Shown here one piece after another: positions 47,846 to 57,543 of a stretch of DNA of 64,000 nucleotides (the first letter of the stretch is position 1; the number at the start of each line of letters is the position of its first letter). The stretch covers positions 1,845,488 through 1,909,487 of the forward strand of contig NZ_CP054306.1 of assembly GCF_018282115.1 (NCBI RefSeq). Direction: 5' to 3'. Position numbers and translations under genes: made by a program. This DNA comes from Synechocystis sp. PCC 7338. Lineage in GTDB: Bacteria > Cyanobacteriota > Cyanobacteriia > Cyanobacteriales > Microcystaceae. The notes below the pieces were generated by a model. The model worked only from the letters and a program-made list of their open reading frames with translations, searched no databases and had not been told where the DNA came from.

Positions 47846-49531
47846 ATGCCCTTGCCCCGTCTACTGACTATTGTCCTCGCTGTGAGCTTCATTTTGGGGA
47901 TGGTGATTTGGCTCATTGATGCCATTCTGCGGCTCTACTCCCAGGTGGCTTGGACTTCCCCTTTTTTGGCTAATATTGTCATTTTGCTAGTGATTGGGGT
48001 GCTGGCCCTGTTAATTGCCACTTTTTTTTACTATTTCAGCCTAGCCAACCAGCCCAAGGATAGTACCGCTAAAAAACGGCGACGCATTAAATTACCAGAG
48101 CAAAAAAATGAAACAGCGGCGGCTAATCTACAAGCAGTGCGGCGGCAGATGCAACAAATTCAAGACCAGGTGGCCCAAAAAGCTTTGCTGGAAAAAACCC
48201 GCTTAATCGAAGCCCAGTTGCAACGGGGGAATTTGAACCTGGTGGTGTTTGGCACAGGGGCGGCGGGTAAAACGTCTTTGGTTAATGCCTTGTTAGGACA
48301 AATTCAGGGGGAAGTGGCCCCCACCATGGGCACCACGATCGCCGGGGAGAAATATTACCTTTACCTGGATGGGGTCAGTCGGGACTTGGAAATCACCGAT
48401 ACACCGGGCATTTTGGAGGCAGGGGTCCGGGGTACCGAACGGGAAACAGCGGCTCGGCAATTGGCCACGGAGGCGGATCTACTTTTGTTTGTGGTGGATA
48501 ATGACCTGCGCCAATCCGAATATGAGCCCCTGAGAGCATTGGCCAAAATTGGCAAACGATCTTTATTAATTCTCAACAAAGCAGATCTTTATCCTCCAGA
48601 GGAATTAGCAATGCTTTTGCAGACCCTACGGCAACGGGTCAAAGCCTTTATTCCTCCAGAAGATGTGTTGGCGATCGCCTCCCGACCCCAGGATGTGGCC
48701 ATTCAACCGGGATTGCTGATGAAGCCAGAGCCAGAAATTGAGCCTTTAGTCAAACGTTTAGTCTCCGTATTGCGTAGTGATGGGGACGATTTGATGGCGG
48801 ATAATATTCTTTTACAATCCCAACGACTAGGGGATGAAGCTAGGCAAATTATCGAACAACAACGGCAACGGGAAGCAATGAAAATCATTGACCGCTATCA
48901 GTGGATTGGGGCCGGGGCCATTGCCGTTACCCCCCTGCCGGTGATTGATTTGTTGGCCACTACGGCCATCAACGCCCAAATGGTGGTGGAAATTGGTCGG
49001 GTCTATGGCTGTGAAATTGACGGCGATCGGGGTAAAGAATTGGCGATTTCCTTGGGCAAAACCTTTGTGGGGCTGGGTATTGTCAAAGGAGCGGTGGAAT
49101 TGATGGCCCAGGCAATGCAGTTGCAACTCACCACCTACATCATCGGCAAAGCAATCCAGGGGGTCACCGCGGCCTATCTAACCCGCATTGCTGGTAAAAG
49201 TTTTATTCAATATTTCCGTCAGGATCAGGATTGGGGCGATGGCGGTGTGGCCCAGGTGGTGGAACAACAATTTCAACTCAGTCGCAAAGATGAATTCATT
49301 CAAGCCTTTGTGAAGCAGGCGATCGCCAAGGTGGTGGAACCCCTAGAAGATTTTTGGGGTAAAGAGACTACTGAGCATGCCCCAGAACAGCTAGAACTTT
49401 TGCCAGAATTACAGGATTTAATACCCTTAGAAGAAGAATTAATCGAAGCCACCTTGCCAGAAGCCAAGGTTTACCAAACCCGCTATGCCGACTGGGATAG
49501 CCCCCGGCCCCAACGTCAGGATGACTGGTAA
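47846..49531 (+). CDS. Membrane-anchored GTPase with DUF697 domain
   Basis: About 561 residues. Two membrane helices at the N-terminus (TIVLAVSFILGMVIWLI, ANIVILLVIGVLALLIATFF) are followed by a GTPase domain: G1 loop VFGTGAAGKTSL, G3 DTPG, and G4 NKAD (LILNKADLYP). The C-terminal DUF697 region has paired hydrophobic helices (WIGAGAIAVTPLPVIDLLAT). This arrangement resembles Era/Der-like GTPases of the inner membrane or chloroplast envelope. The process it serves is not known to me. Start ATG 47846 gives a basic N-terminus before the first helix. Confidence 0.87.
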   Translation: MPLPRLLTIVLAVSFILGMVIWLIDAILRLYSQVAWTSPFLANIVILLVIGVLALLIATFFYYFSLANQPKDSTAKKRRRIKLPEQKNETAAANLQAVRRQMQQIQDQVAQKALLEKTRLIEAQLQRGNLNLVVFGTGAAGKTSLVNALLGQIQGEVAPTMGTTIAGEKYYLYLDGVSRDLEITDTPGILEAGVRGTERETAARQLATEADLLLFVVDNDLRQSEYEPLRALAKIGKRSLLILNKADLYPPEELAMLLQTLRQRVKAFIPPEDVLAIASRPQDVAIQPGLLMKPEPEIEPLVKRLVSVLRSDGDDLMADNILLQSQRLGDEARQIIEQQRQREAMKIIDRYQWIGAGAIAVTPLPVIDLLATTAINAQMVVEIGRVYGCEIDGDRGKELAISLGKTFVGLGIVKGAVELMAQAMQLQLTTYIIGKAIQGVTAAYLTRIAGKSFIQYFRQDQDWGDGGVAQVVEQQFQLSRKDEFIQAFVKQAIAKVVEPLEDFWGKETTEHAPEQLELLPELQDLIPLEEELIEATLPEAKVYQTRYADWDSPRPQRQDDW

Positions 49532-49668
49532 TTAAACCATGGCAAAGGAAGAACGTAAAAATCAAAAACACATAAAACATAAAAAAGACGACCACCCCAA
49601 CGGCGATCGCCAAATCATTCAGCTCGTCAAAGCAACCAACTAAAACCAGTCAGCTACCAAAGCAAAAA

Positions 49669-50493
49669 TCAAGTATCGGTGTCAACCCGACCGTAGAAAA
49701 TACCCCGGACTTTCACATCAAGGGGTTCCTTCGCACCCAAATCAGTGTCGGAAGGCTGTTCACTTTCAAAAATACCGGCAATTTCCCCAGTGGAACCGTC
49801 AACTTGGGTCACCTGCAAGGAAAGGGTCCCTTTACCCAGGGGAGTTTCCTTCTTATTGGTGCTAAAGTTGTCCGCCGCTGAAGGCAGAGCCACCGCGTTG
49901 TCATAGCCAGTGTACAGACCCCGGGCTTTAGGATCCAAGAAGCCAGCTCCCCGGTAGGAAGGTACATTGAAATCACCGACAAAATCCGTGGAACTGTTGA
50001 TGGAAGTGAAACCGGGCTCCGTTGTGCCAGTGAAACTTTTCACTGTGAAAAAGAAAGGTACCTCTTCACCACCGGGCAGTAACACAGTAATCGGTTGGAA
50101 ATCAATCCCATCCTTTTCCTTAAAAGTCAGCGTGCCATCGGCGGCCACGGCAATGGTGCCTCGGATCTGTTCCAGGCTGGTGGTTTGACGGGTCAAGACC
50201 TTACCTTTGACGTATTCAGGCTTTTGGCGTTTATTAATGGGTTCTTCCTTAACAAAGTACTCCTGGGGCTCCATGCAGAAGTCGGAAACAAAATATTTAC
50301 TATTAGGTTCCACCTCGATGGTGCCTCTGGTGAAGGAAGAAATTTCAGGGCAAACGTTAGCTAGGCCCGTATTTAGAATGTCATCGTAGGTAAGCTGGCT
50401 CTTATCAACCGCAAAGGCACTGCCGCTATATAAAAACGTTAGTAGTCCAAAGCAGACTGAAAGCAAAGCCACAATAGACGGACGAAACCTCAT
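49669..50493 (-). CDS. psbO: Photosystem II manganese-stabilizing protein PsbO
   Basis: The 274-residue precursor begins with a signal peptide (SIVALLSVCFGLLTFLYSGSAFA) for export to the thylakoid lumen. The mature form starts VDKSQLTYDDIL, has the conserved disulfide cysteines (ANVCPEISSF and SDFCMEPQ), and the GTIEVEPNSKYFVSDFC block. It shields the oxygen-evolving cluster. The gene is intact; no clear terminator was seen downstream. Confidence 0.98.
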   Translation of the reverse strand: MRFRPSIVALLSVCFGLLTFLYSGSAFAVDKSQLTYDDILNTGLANVCPEISSFTRGTIEVEPNSKYFVSDFCMEPQEYFVKEEPINKRQKPEYVKGKVLTRQTTSLEQIRGTIAVAADGTLTFKEKDGIDFQPITVLLPGGEEVPFFFTVKSFTGTTEPGFTSINSSTDFVGDFNVPSYRGAGFLDPKARGLYTGYDNAVALPSAADNFSTNKKETPLGKGTLSLQVTQVDGSTGEIAGIFESEQPSDTDLGAKEPLDVKVRGIFYGRVDTDT

Positions 50494-50769
50494 GGTTTAA
50501 CCTCGCTTAAGTCAATCTCAAATTTTTTGTCTTTTTCAGGCCTTGTCCGGCTCCAGACTTACACGGATGCAACCCTAGGGATTATGGACAAAATAGGCAT
50601 ATTTTAACGAGATCCACTCTACCAAACTTTCGTTACCTTACCAGTCATCTGGCGGGAAGGGACATTTCTCCAGAGGGTCGTAGCAAGGCTTTGGCCACAA
50701 ACCACTATCATTTGGGTTGGTGTTTGTTTGCGAACAGCCCATCTGCCTAACTGAGCTTTATTGGAATCA
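50494..50769. other. psbO upstream intergenic region
   Basis: This 276-base region holds the psbO promoter on the minus strand and the promoter of the small gene at 50770. A short minus-strand frame here is not protein-like. I identify no operator. Confidence 0.4.
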
Positions 50770-51096
50770 ATGGAATCGATCAACCAAAAATTATGTCTAA
50801 CTCCCGAGTTAGAAGCCCTCATGACTACTACCGAAGCCCTGGCGGAAGATTACCAGGACGACCATGACCGTTTGCTACAGCTCCTCAGGGTTTTGGAAGC
50901 TCTCCACCGTCGCATTCGCATCGACTATTTTGAACCGGCCTTGCCCAATACCCGTCGGGGTTTGTATGGCCTACTGAGAGACATAGAAGAAAGTGGCGGC
51001 TGGCCCTACATTGAGCGGGGTAAGCTGAGTCATTTCATCAAGAATTTACAGGAAAGCCTGGAGCAGGAGGTTGAATCCCTGGGGGAGATAGATTAA
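50770..51096 (+). CDS. Small conserved hypothetical protein
   Basis: The 108-residue protein (ATG 50770, MESINQKLCLTPELEAL) is predicted helical and acidic: EDYQDDHDRLLQLLRVLEALHRRIR and LSHFIKNLQESLEQEVESLGEI. It resembles conserved cyanobacterial cytoplasmic proteins that I cannot name. A TTG at 50761 would add three residues. The gene precedes tRNA-Gln, which lies on the opposite strand. Confidence 0.68.
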   Translation: MESINQKLCLTPELEALMTTTEALAEDYQDDHDRLLQLLRVLEALHRRIRIDYFEPALPNTRRGLYGLLRDIEESGGWPYIERGKLSHFIKNLQESLEQEVESLGEID

Positions 51097-51169
51097 TAAG
51101 GCTAAATACTTTGCCCCAGGGGCAACGGTGACGTGGGGAAGTACGGAAAGAATCCGTATCGCATTAGAA

Positions 51170-51241
51170 CTGGGGTGCTAGGATTCGAACCTAGGAATGG
51201 CGGGACCAAAACCCGCTGCCTTACCACTTGGCTACACCCCA
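51170..51241 (-). tRNA. tRNA-Gln (UUG)
   Basis: On the minus strand the 72-base gene has acceptor TGGGGTG pairing with CACCCCA, D-arm GCCAAGTGGTAAGGC, anticodon stem GCGGG/CCCGC with loop TTTTGGT (anticodon TTG), T-arm CTAGG-TTCGAAT-CCTAG and discriminator G. CCA is not encoded. The U1-A72 start is typical of bacterial glutamine tRNAs. Confidence 0.95.
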
Positions 51242-51471
51242 TTGATTAACCTTTGTTATTCTACCAGCACTATTCCGAGTTCTGTCAAGCTCCCCTGAAA
51301 AATTTGCGCCGAGGGTGGGAACAAGAATTTTGGACTGGTGCCCCTGGCTGAAAAAATTGCCCCATGGTCAACTATAGTCAGATGGATGGGGGCGAAAGAA
51401 AGCAATCTGCCTCCCGGAGTTAATGGGAGACAGTGCCCCACCCAGGGAAACGAATCGATCAACCTAATCAA

Positions 51472-51834
51472 TTAAAAAGTACCCAGGGGAAAACCAGAGC
51501 CTGTTTGCTTGGGTTCTCCAGAAGAACTGCGTTGCCAATCATTTTCTTCTTTGATTTGGCTACTGCGGTCATTGATACTCAGGGGAGGGGTATTGGTGTC
51601 GTTAATTTCCAACAGAGTTTGGGAATCATTGCCCATATTCTGCTGGGGAAACCAATCTTCTACTTGACGATCCTGGAGACCATCGAGGTCGTTAATGTTG
51701 CCTGTGGCCGGTAAGTCTTCGGGGAAAGGTTCCACTGGGTTATAGGATTGGGCTGCAACGGTGACGGGAAACCCGATCACAAAAGCGGTGCCGGCAAGCA
51801 GGACTAATTTCCACGGGGAAGGATGGTATTTCAT
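51472..51834 (-). CDS. Hypothetical secreted or membrane-anchored protein
   Basis: From ATG 51834 a protein of about 120 residues has a hydrophobic N-terminus (WKLVLLAGTAFVIGFPVTVAAQ) resembling a signal peptide cleaved after AAQ. The mature part is short, acidic and rich in Asn/Asp/Ser (NDLDGLQDRQVEDWFPQQNM). The frame is open to 51984, adding a 50-residue basic segment before the signal peptide; I prefer the shorter form. It diverges from aroA. Not recognised. Confidence 0.6.
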   Translation of the reverse strand: MKYHPSPWKLVLLAGTAFVIGFPVTVAAQSYNPVEPFPEDLPATGNINDLDGLQDRQVEDWFPQQNMGNDSQTLLEINDTNTPPLSINDRSSQIKEENDWQRSSSGEPKQTGSGFPLGTF

Positions 51835-52022
51835 TGATTTGGCCTCTGGTCTGGCAATGGTTTCTAGGCGATCGCCTGTCAAGGCTAACAAATTGTTCGC
51901 CTTTTCACTGACCATGGTAACGATGTTTTTTGCTTCCCTGACTAATCCAGGAAAATTTGGCGGGGGGCAGAAATGCCAATACAATCTATCTTGGTCTTCC
52001 CTACCCCTAATTTGTTCCCTCC

Positions 52023-53366
52023 ATGGCCTTGCTTTCCCTCAGCAATTATCAATCCCACCAACGTTTAACTATTAATCCTCCTTCCCAAGGGGTTGCTTTG
52101 ACCGGCCGCCTGCGGGTACCGGGGGATAAGTCCATTTCCCATCGAGCCTTGATGTTGGGGGCGATCGCCACTGGAGAAACGATCATCGAAGGACTATTGT
52201 TGGGGGAAGATCCCCGTAGTACGGCCCATTGTTTTCGGGCTATGGGAGCGCAAATTAGTGAACTGAATTCGGAAAAAATTATCGTTCAAGGTCGGGGTCT
52301 GGGACAGTTACAGGAACCTAGCACCGTTTTAGATGCGGGTAACTCTGGCACCACCATGCGGTTAATGTTGGGCTTGCTGGCGGGGCAAAGGGATTGTTTG
52401 TTCACCGTCACCGGCGATGATTCCCTCCGGCACAGGCCCATGTCCAGGGTAATTCAACCCTTGCAACAAATGGGAGCAAAAATTTGGGCTAGGAATAACG
52501 GCAAGTTTGCCCCCTTAGCAGTACAGGGCAGCCAATTAAAACCAATCCATTACCATTCCCCTATTGCTTCAGCCCAAGTCAAATCTTGCCTGTTACTAGC
52601 GGCGCTGACCACCGAGGGGGACACCACTGTCACGGAACCGGCCCTATCCCGGGACCACAGTGAACGCATGTTGCAGGCCTTTGGGGCAAAGTTGACCATT
52701 GATCCAGCAACCCATAGCGTCACTCTCCATGGCCCAGCGCACTTGACCGGGCAAAGGGTAGTGGTACCAGGGGATATTAGCTCAGCGGCCTTTTGGTTGG
52801 TGGCGGCATCTATTTTGCCTGGGTCGGAATTGTTGGTGGAAAATGTGGGTGTTAACCCCACCCGTACAGGGGTGTTGGAAGTGTTGGCCCAGATGGGGGC
52901 AGACATTACCCCGGAAAATGAACGATTGGTAACTGGGGAACCAGTGGCGGATTTGCGGGTTAGATCCAGCCGTCTCCAGGGCTGTACCTTTGGCGGCGAA
53001 ATTATTCCCCGACTGATTGATGAAATTCCCATTTTGGCGGTGGCGGCGGCCTTTGCTGAGGGCACTACCCGCATCGAAGATGCCGCAGAATTGAGGGTGA
53101 AAGAAAGCGATCGCCTGGCGGCCATTGCTTCGGAGTTGGGCAAAATGGGGGCCAAGGTCACCGAATTTGATGATGGGCTGGAAATCGAAGGGGGAAAACA
53201 GTTACAGGGGGCAGAGGTGGATAGCTTGACGGATCATCGCATTGCCATGGCTTTGGCGATCGCCGCCTTGGGGAGTGGGGGGCAAACAATCCTTAACCGG
53301 GCGGAAGCGGCCGCTATTTCCTATCCAGAATTTTTTACCACCCTGGGGGAAGTTGCCCAAGGATAA
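52023..53366 (+). CDS. aroA: 3-phosphoshikimate 1-carboxyvinyltransferase (EPSP synthase)
   Basis: The 447-residue enzyme makes EPSP from shikimate-3-phosphate and PEP in the shikimate pathway. Motifs are [19 protein letters not shown], the [19 protein letters not shown] loop, [34 protein letters not shown] and [17 protein letters not shown]. The RPMxR and SAQxK patterns are those used to define class II EPSP synthases. ATG 52023 overlaps an NcoI-like CCATGG and begins the N-terminal arm. The gene is intact and full length. Confidence 0.97.
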   Translation: MALLSLSNYQSHQRLTINPPSQGVALTGRLRVPGDKSISHRALMLGAIATGETIIEGLLLGEDPRSTAHCFRAMGAQISELNSEKIIVQGRGLGQLQEPSTVLDAGNSGTTMRLMLGLLAGQRDCLFTVTGDDSLRHRPMSRVIQPLQQMGAKIWARNNGKFAPLAVQGSQLKPIHYHSPIASAQVKSCLLLAALTTEGDTTVTEPALSRDHSERMLQAFGAKLTIDPATHSVTLHGPAHLTGQRVVVPGDISSAAFWLVAASILPGSELLVENVGVNPTRTGVLEVLAQMGADITPENERLVTGEPVADLRVRSSRLQGCTFGGEIIPRLIDEIPILAVAAAFAEGTTRIEDAAELRVKESDRLAAIASELGKMGAKVTEFDDGLEIEGGKQLQGAEVDSLTDHRIAMALAIAALGSGGQTILNRAEAAAISYPEFFTTLGEVAQG

Positions 53367-53372
53367 ATAGGC

Positions 53373-53594
53373 TTAGATGATTTCTTCATATTGGTCTAGA
53401 TTGGGGGCTGGCAGGATCTCCATTTCTTCTGCGATTGTGTCTAAACTGGGCGCAGGATATGCACGGCGTTCTTGGGTATAGTCCCCTGCTCCAAGGTTAA
53501 AATGCTGTAAAAAACGAATAGTTTCAACGGGACCTAAGCTACTCAGAAGCGCTTGGTAGCCATCATTTATTATCTGTTGCTGGGTTTTAATCAT
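53373..53594 (-). CDS. Small conserved protein, antitoxin-like family
   Basis: The 73-residue protein begins MIKTQQQIINDGYQALLSSLG, then PVETIRFLQHFNLGAGDYT. This pattern (index methionine, QxIxxxGYxALxxxLG, VxxxRFLQ) resembles a family of small cyanobacterial proteins often seen beside PIN or DUF433 partners. No toxin gene follows here: the next gene on that strand lies downstream of it only at 53372 and reads in the opposite direction. An orphan antitoxin is one possibility, unproven. Confidence 0.6.
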   Translation of the reverse strand: MIKTQQQIINDGYQALLSSLGPVETIRFLQHFNLGAGDYTQERRAYPAPSLDTIAEEMEILPAPNLDQYEEII

Positions 53595-53622
53595 TGCTTT
53601 GTTCTTAAGGATTGGAGAAGAA

Positions 53623-55227
53623 TCAAAAAAACTCTTGGGCGGTTTGTAAATGTTTTACCAACGTGGTTTGGGGCAAAGGCCCCAGTAAATGGTGCCAGGG
53701 GAGTTGATCTGTAACCGACCAATCTGCATGAACCGTATCGTTCAAGCTGGGTAATTGTCCCTTTAACTCCTTAAAAGCTCGCTTAAAACTGCCCAACGTA
53801 TCTCCATAATGGCGGGTGAGTAAAAGCAATGGGGCCAAACGGCGATCGCCACGGGAAATTAAAGCTTGCATCACTGACCAGTTATAACTTTCGGGGCGAA
53901 AATCAATGCCCAGGGGCCGCAGTTTTTTTTGCAAAAATTGTAGACGCTCTTTGGCTTCTGGGTTGACTCCATACCATTGGAACGGGGTGTGGGCCTTGGG
54001 GACAAAGGTGCTACAGCCAAAGGTGAGACGTAAACCGGGGGCGACTTTTTTCACTTGCTTTAATAAAGCTACTGTTGCCTCCACATCTGACCTTGTTTCT
54101 CCTGGTATCCCCACCATGCCGTAGAATTTCAGCCCCTGTAATCCCCCCGCCTGGGCCCGTTGAGCAGCAGTGAGAATTTCCTCATTAGTCAGTTTTTTAT
54201 TGATAATTTGCCGTAGCTTTTCCGAACCGCTTTCAATGGCAATGGTGAGGGATTTTGTGCCCCGCTTAGCTAAAGTTTGGGCTAACTTTTCATCCACCGT
54301 ATTGGTTCGCACTGAAGCAATACTGAGCCGCACATGATCAAATTCGGGTTTGCCTAGGTAATCTAACAATTGGCCAAATTCCGGATGTTGAGTGACCGAA
54401 GCTCCCAATAGCCCCAGGCGATCGCTCACCTGTAACCCCCTTTCAATGGCGGGCAGTAAAGACTTTTCCGTATCCGCGGGCCGAAAGGGTAACGTTAGAT
54501 AACTAGCCAGGCAAAAGCGACACATTTCCGGGCAACTGCGTACCACTTCCACCATGAAAATATTTTCCCAAGCGGCTTTTTCCGTCACCACCGTCGAAGC
54601 AGAGAGGACATTGCCCCGATAGGTTTGCTTGCTTACCTGGGCCGGAATGGCGGTGGCGCTGGGATGGATGTAGCTAATTTTCCCCTCAGCCGATTCGTAA
54701 CCGACCTCGTACAAACTGGGCACGTAAATGCCAGGAATTTGGGCCAGTTTCTCCAATTTTTCCTCCCTGGAACAGGACCGTAGTGCTTGATAGCCATCAA
54801 TGAAATCTGGCAGTAAATTTTCCCCGTCCCCCAGCAAAATTAGGTCAAAAAAGTCGGCAAAGGGTTCCGGGTTAGCTGTCAGCACCGGGCCACCCCCAAA
54901 TATTAATGGATCCCCAGGGGCCCGCTCCCTAGCCAGCAAGGGGATCTGCAACTGTTCCAACAGGGTCAAAATATTGCTGTAGTCCAACTCCCAGGAAAAA
55001 GAAAAGCCTACTAACTCTGGCGATTGGGGTAATGTTTCGTGGGCATCGGTGAACAGACGACTAACTTCTACGTCCGACCGTTGGGCTAAGGTTGACCAAA
55101 TTACTTGATACCCCAAACTGGTAATGCCCACACTATAGATATTAGGAAAGGCAAAAATTAATGGCACCGCATCGGCTTGGGGAGAAGCAGGGGTAAACAG
55201 TAGCTTTTCGGCCTGGGCTTGGTGCAT
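53623..55227 (-). CDS. B12-binding radical SAM protein (TIGR03960-like, short form)
   Basis: The 534-residue protein has an N-terminal cobalamin-binding-like domain (LIFAFPNIYSVGITSLGYQ, LIFGGGPVLTANPEPFADF) and a radical SAM core with the CxxxCxxC cluster motif in SCPEMCRFCLASY. It continues with SLTIAIESGSEKLRQIINK and GMVGIPGETRSDVE, typical of the TIGR03960 family. Many members are longer (about 850 residues) with a fused DUF2344; that part is absent. Reaction unknown. It precedes the small antitoxin-like gene on the same strand with a 28-base gap. Confidence 0.85.
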   Translation of the reverse strand: MHQAQAEKLLFTPASPQADAVPLIFAFPNIYSVGITSLGYQVIWSTLAQRSDVEVSRLFTDAHETLPQSPELVGFSFSWELDYSNILTLLEQLQIPLLARERAPGDPLIFGGGPVLTANPEPFADFFDLILLGDGENLLPDFIDGYQALRSCSREEKLEKLAQIPGIYVPSLYEVGYESAEGKISYIHPSATAIPAQVSKQTYRGNVLSASTVVTEKAAWENIFMVEVVRSCPEMCRFCLASYLTLPFRPADTEKSLLPAIERGLQVSDRLGLLGASVTQHPEFGQLLDYLGKPEFDHVRLSIASVRTNTVDEKLAQTLAKRGTKSLTIAIESGSEKLRQIINKKLTNEEILTAAQRAQAGGLQGLKFYGMVGIPGETRSDVEATVALLKQVKKVAPGLRLTFGCSTFVPKAHTPFQWYGVNPEAKERLQFLQKKLRPLGIDFRPESYNWSVMQALISRGDRRLAPLLLLTRHYGDTLGSFKRAFKELKGQLPSLNDTVHADWSVTDQLPWHHLLGPLPQTTLVKHLQTAQEFF

Positions 55228-55308
55228 AAAATCAGAATACTTAGTTAAGTCAATGGCAGATCAAAAATATGGCCACGGCGATCGCCAGGAGGTCAGGAGT
55301 TAGGGGAG

Positions 55309-55776
55309 TTAATGGTAAATTTCCAAATGCAAAACGTAATGGCCCAAGCACTCCTGGGCGGCCCAGAGTTCGTATTCCACCCGCAAAAATTCCGGTAATG
55401 GGGAACCCTGCAGGGTAATGTCCCTAGTGTAATTCCGTAACTGGAAGGAATCGCTCAGGTGTCTTTCCTGTTCATTGAGCCAATAGCGGCTAATGCCATA
55501 AACTCCCTGCTCCCAAAAATGACGATAGGAAAATTGACTATTGCCCTGGCGAGTCAGCACAATGCGCCGGGGAGAAAGTTCTAACCACAGAAGTTGGGCT
55601 GTGGATGACCCCTGTTGATCCCTGCCGGGACTTTGCTCCTGTTCTTGGTGCAGTAGGAGATGAAAGCGGTCCAAATCCTTTTGATAGAGGGTAGCGGCGG
55701 TCTCCAGGGTGGAAAGAATGGGCAAATCAGTGGAAATGAGCGATAGGCAAACCGGACGACGGTGGTGGGTCAACAT
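55309..55776 (-). CDS. Hypothetical protein
   Basis: The 155-residue protein starts MLTHHRRPVCLSLIST at ATG 55776. It contains a central LLWLELSPRRIVLTRQGNSQFSYRHFW and ends VEYELWAAQECLGHYVLHLEIYH. The beta-rich C-terminus looks like a lipocalin-type fragment, but I do not recognise the family with confidence. It lies 81 bases upstream of the radical SAM gene on the same strand. Confidence 0.62.
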   Translation of the reverse strand: MLTHHRRPVCLSLISTDLPILSTLETAATLYQKDLDRFHLLLHQEQEQSPGRDQQGSSTAQLLWLELSPRRIVLTRQGNSQFSYRHFWEQGVYGISRYWLNEQERHLSDSFQLRNYTRDITLQGSPLPEFLRVEYELWAAQECLGHYVLHLEIYH

Positions 55777-55994
55777 AAAACTTGACGGGTGAGGAGAGAA
55801 AAATCAGGCTGTTCAGCCATGGAATGGCAAACAGGATTCTGCTTCAGCATAGCGGTCAACATTGGCCCCCTGCCATAGGGTCCTGGGACAAATTGGGCTC
55901 AAGCTGGGAGTGTGCCCAACAATTTGAGATTTTTTTAAAAAAGGGCTTGTGTAAACGAACTTGTAGTTGCTATGATGTTGAATCGTTGAGTCAA

Positions 55995-56066
55995 TCCTCG
56001 GTAGCTCAGTGGTAGAGCGGTCGGCTGTTAACCGATTGGTCGTAGGTTCGAATCCTACCCGGGGAG
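55995..56066 (+). tRNA. tRNA-Asn (GUU)
   Basis: The 72-base gene has acceptor TCCTCGG with CCGGGGA, D-arm GCTCAGTGGTAGAGC, anticodon stem-loop GTCGG-CTGTTAA-CCGAT (anticodon GTT), T-arm GTAGG-TTCGAAT-CCTAC and discriminator G. CCA is not encoded. Confidence 0.95.
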
Positions 56067-56178
56067 TTCTGTTTTTGTAGGCTAGGATGTCATATTTCTT
56101 TGAGCCAGTCGGTGTTTATGATGACTCCGATGACACTCTTCTCGAAATCCTGATCAGACTTTGTTGGATGGTGAGTAA

Positions 56179-57495
56179 ATGGGGCTCCGATTTAGAAAAT
56201 CTATAAAAATAGCGCCTGGGATAAGGGTCAATCTGAGCAAAAGTGGAGCCAGTCTGTCTATTGGAGGCAAAGGCTCTACTGTAAACATAAGTAGCCGGGG
56301 AGTTCGTACAACTTATAGCATCCCTGGCACAGGGATAAGCTACGTCACACAAACATCTTCGGGTAGGAAGACAAGCAATATATCTTCAAATAATAGGTCT
56401 GCATACCAAGAATTAATTAAACAACAAAAAGAACAGGAAAAGCAAAGACTATCTCAACAAGCTCAAGATTCCTATGAACTCTTCAAAGAGCAAATAGAAT
56501 TGATGGCAAATATACTAAAAAATAGAGAGAAAGATCCCTTTGATTGGGAAAGTATTTCTGCTTCAAGGGGAGAATATGTTCAGCATACTTATGTGCCACC
56601 TGATTTTATAGAACCACAAAAAAAATTTTCAAAAGATACAATCAGCCAAGAAATAAGAAATAAAAATTCTAGATCTTATATTACATACTTCTTAATTAGC
56701 TTGGGCTTAATTCTTTTATTTAAAAATTATTTAATTTCTGTTGTTGTTTTGATTCTAGGGCTGGCAAGCTATTTCTTTGAGAGAAATCGATTAAATAACT
56801 TATCTGACCAACATCTACAGTCTAGATTGCTAGAAGAAGAAGAAAGTTTTAATCGCAGTAGACAGAAAATCTATGAAAGTTATATTGGTAAAATTGACTT
56901 GGAGCAGAAGGCCCACGAAAATGATGAGCAAACTAAAAAGAAAGTTTGGGATCAGGAAGAAAAGTATAGACAAAGACTAAGAAGTGCTGTGGCGATCAAT
57001 AACCCGGAACCACTTACTGAACTTCTTGAAATCGAGCTTTCTAATGAAGACCTCCCAGTTCCACTTGTTTTTGACATTGAATTTATCAGTATTGATTCGG
57101 TCTCAATTTTTATGGAAATTCCTGAGTTAGATGTAGTTCCAGAGGAAAATATGTTTCTGACTAAAACTGGAAAACTTTCTACCAGAAAAATGGCTCAAAA
57201 AGATAGACTTAAACTTTATTCTGATGTTTGTACTGGCTTAACATTACGCTTAGTATATGAAACATTAAGGGTCATTTATTGTGTAAACACAGTAGAAGTA
57301 TATGGATCAACTGAGCAGGTAAACCCCGCTAATGGACATAATGAAACGATTATATCCCTATACATAAAAATAACAAGGGAAAGCTTTGATAAGCTAGACT
57401 TAGATTCTTTGGATCCAACATCAGCATTTATGAGTTTGAATGGCGTCTTTGCGTGCAACAAGAAGGGAGTGCTACTACCTTTAAGAAATATATAA
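56179..57495 (+). CDS. DUF4236-containing protein
   Basis: The 438-residue protein opens with a complete DUF4236 domain: MGLRFRKSIKIAPGIRVNLSKSG, then ASLSIGGKGSTVNISSRGVRTTYSIPGTGISY, in the first 60 residues. A coiled-coil-prone Lys/Gln-rich linker follows, then hydrophobic helices (YITYFLISLGLILLF, YLISVVVLILGLASYF) and a cytoplasmic C-terminal domain of about 200 residues without known motifs. The gene is clearly A+T-rich and codon-biased unlike its neighbours. It begins 113 bases after tRNA-Asn, so horizontal acquisition is likely. Function unknown. Confidence 0.82.
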   Translation: MGLRFRKSIKIAPGIRVNLSKSGASLSIGGKGSTVNISSRGVRTTYSIPGTGISYVTQTSSGRKTSNISSNNRSAYQELIKQQKEQEKQRLSQQAQDSYELFKEQIELMANILKNREKDPFDWESISASRGEYVQHTYVPPDFIEPQKKFSKDTISQEIRNKNSRSYITYFLISLGLILLFKNYLISVVVLILGLASYFFERNRLNNLSDQHLQSRLLEEEESFNRSRQKIYESYIGKIDLEQKAHENDEQTKKKVWDQEEKYRQRLRSAVAINNPEPLTELLEIELSNEDLPVPLVFDIEFISIDSVSIFMEIPELDVVPEENMFLTKTGKLSTRKMAQKDRLKLYSDVCTGLTLRLVYETLRVIYCVNTVEVYGSTEQVNPANGHNETIISLYIKITRESFDKLDLDSLDPTSAFMSLNGVFACNKKGVLLPLRNI

Positions 57496-57543
57496 ATTAA
57501 AGAAGGATAATAAAAATATTTCTTAAGTTGGAGGACTTATAGT

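Noticed and set aside
55995-57543. Integrated element with att sites at tRNA-Asn
   Set aside because: I looked for a second copy of the tRNA 3' end near the right side and found none, and there is no integrase.
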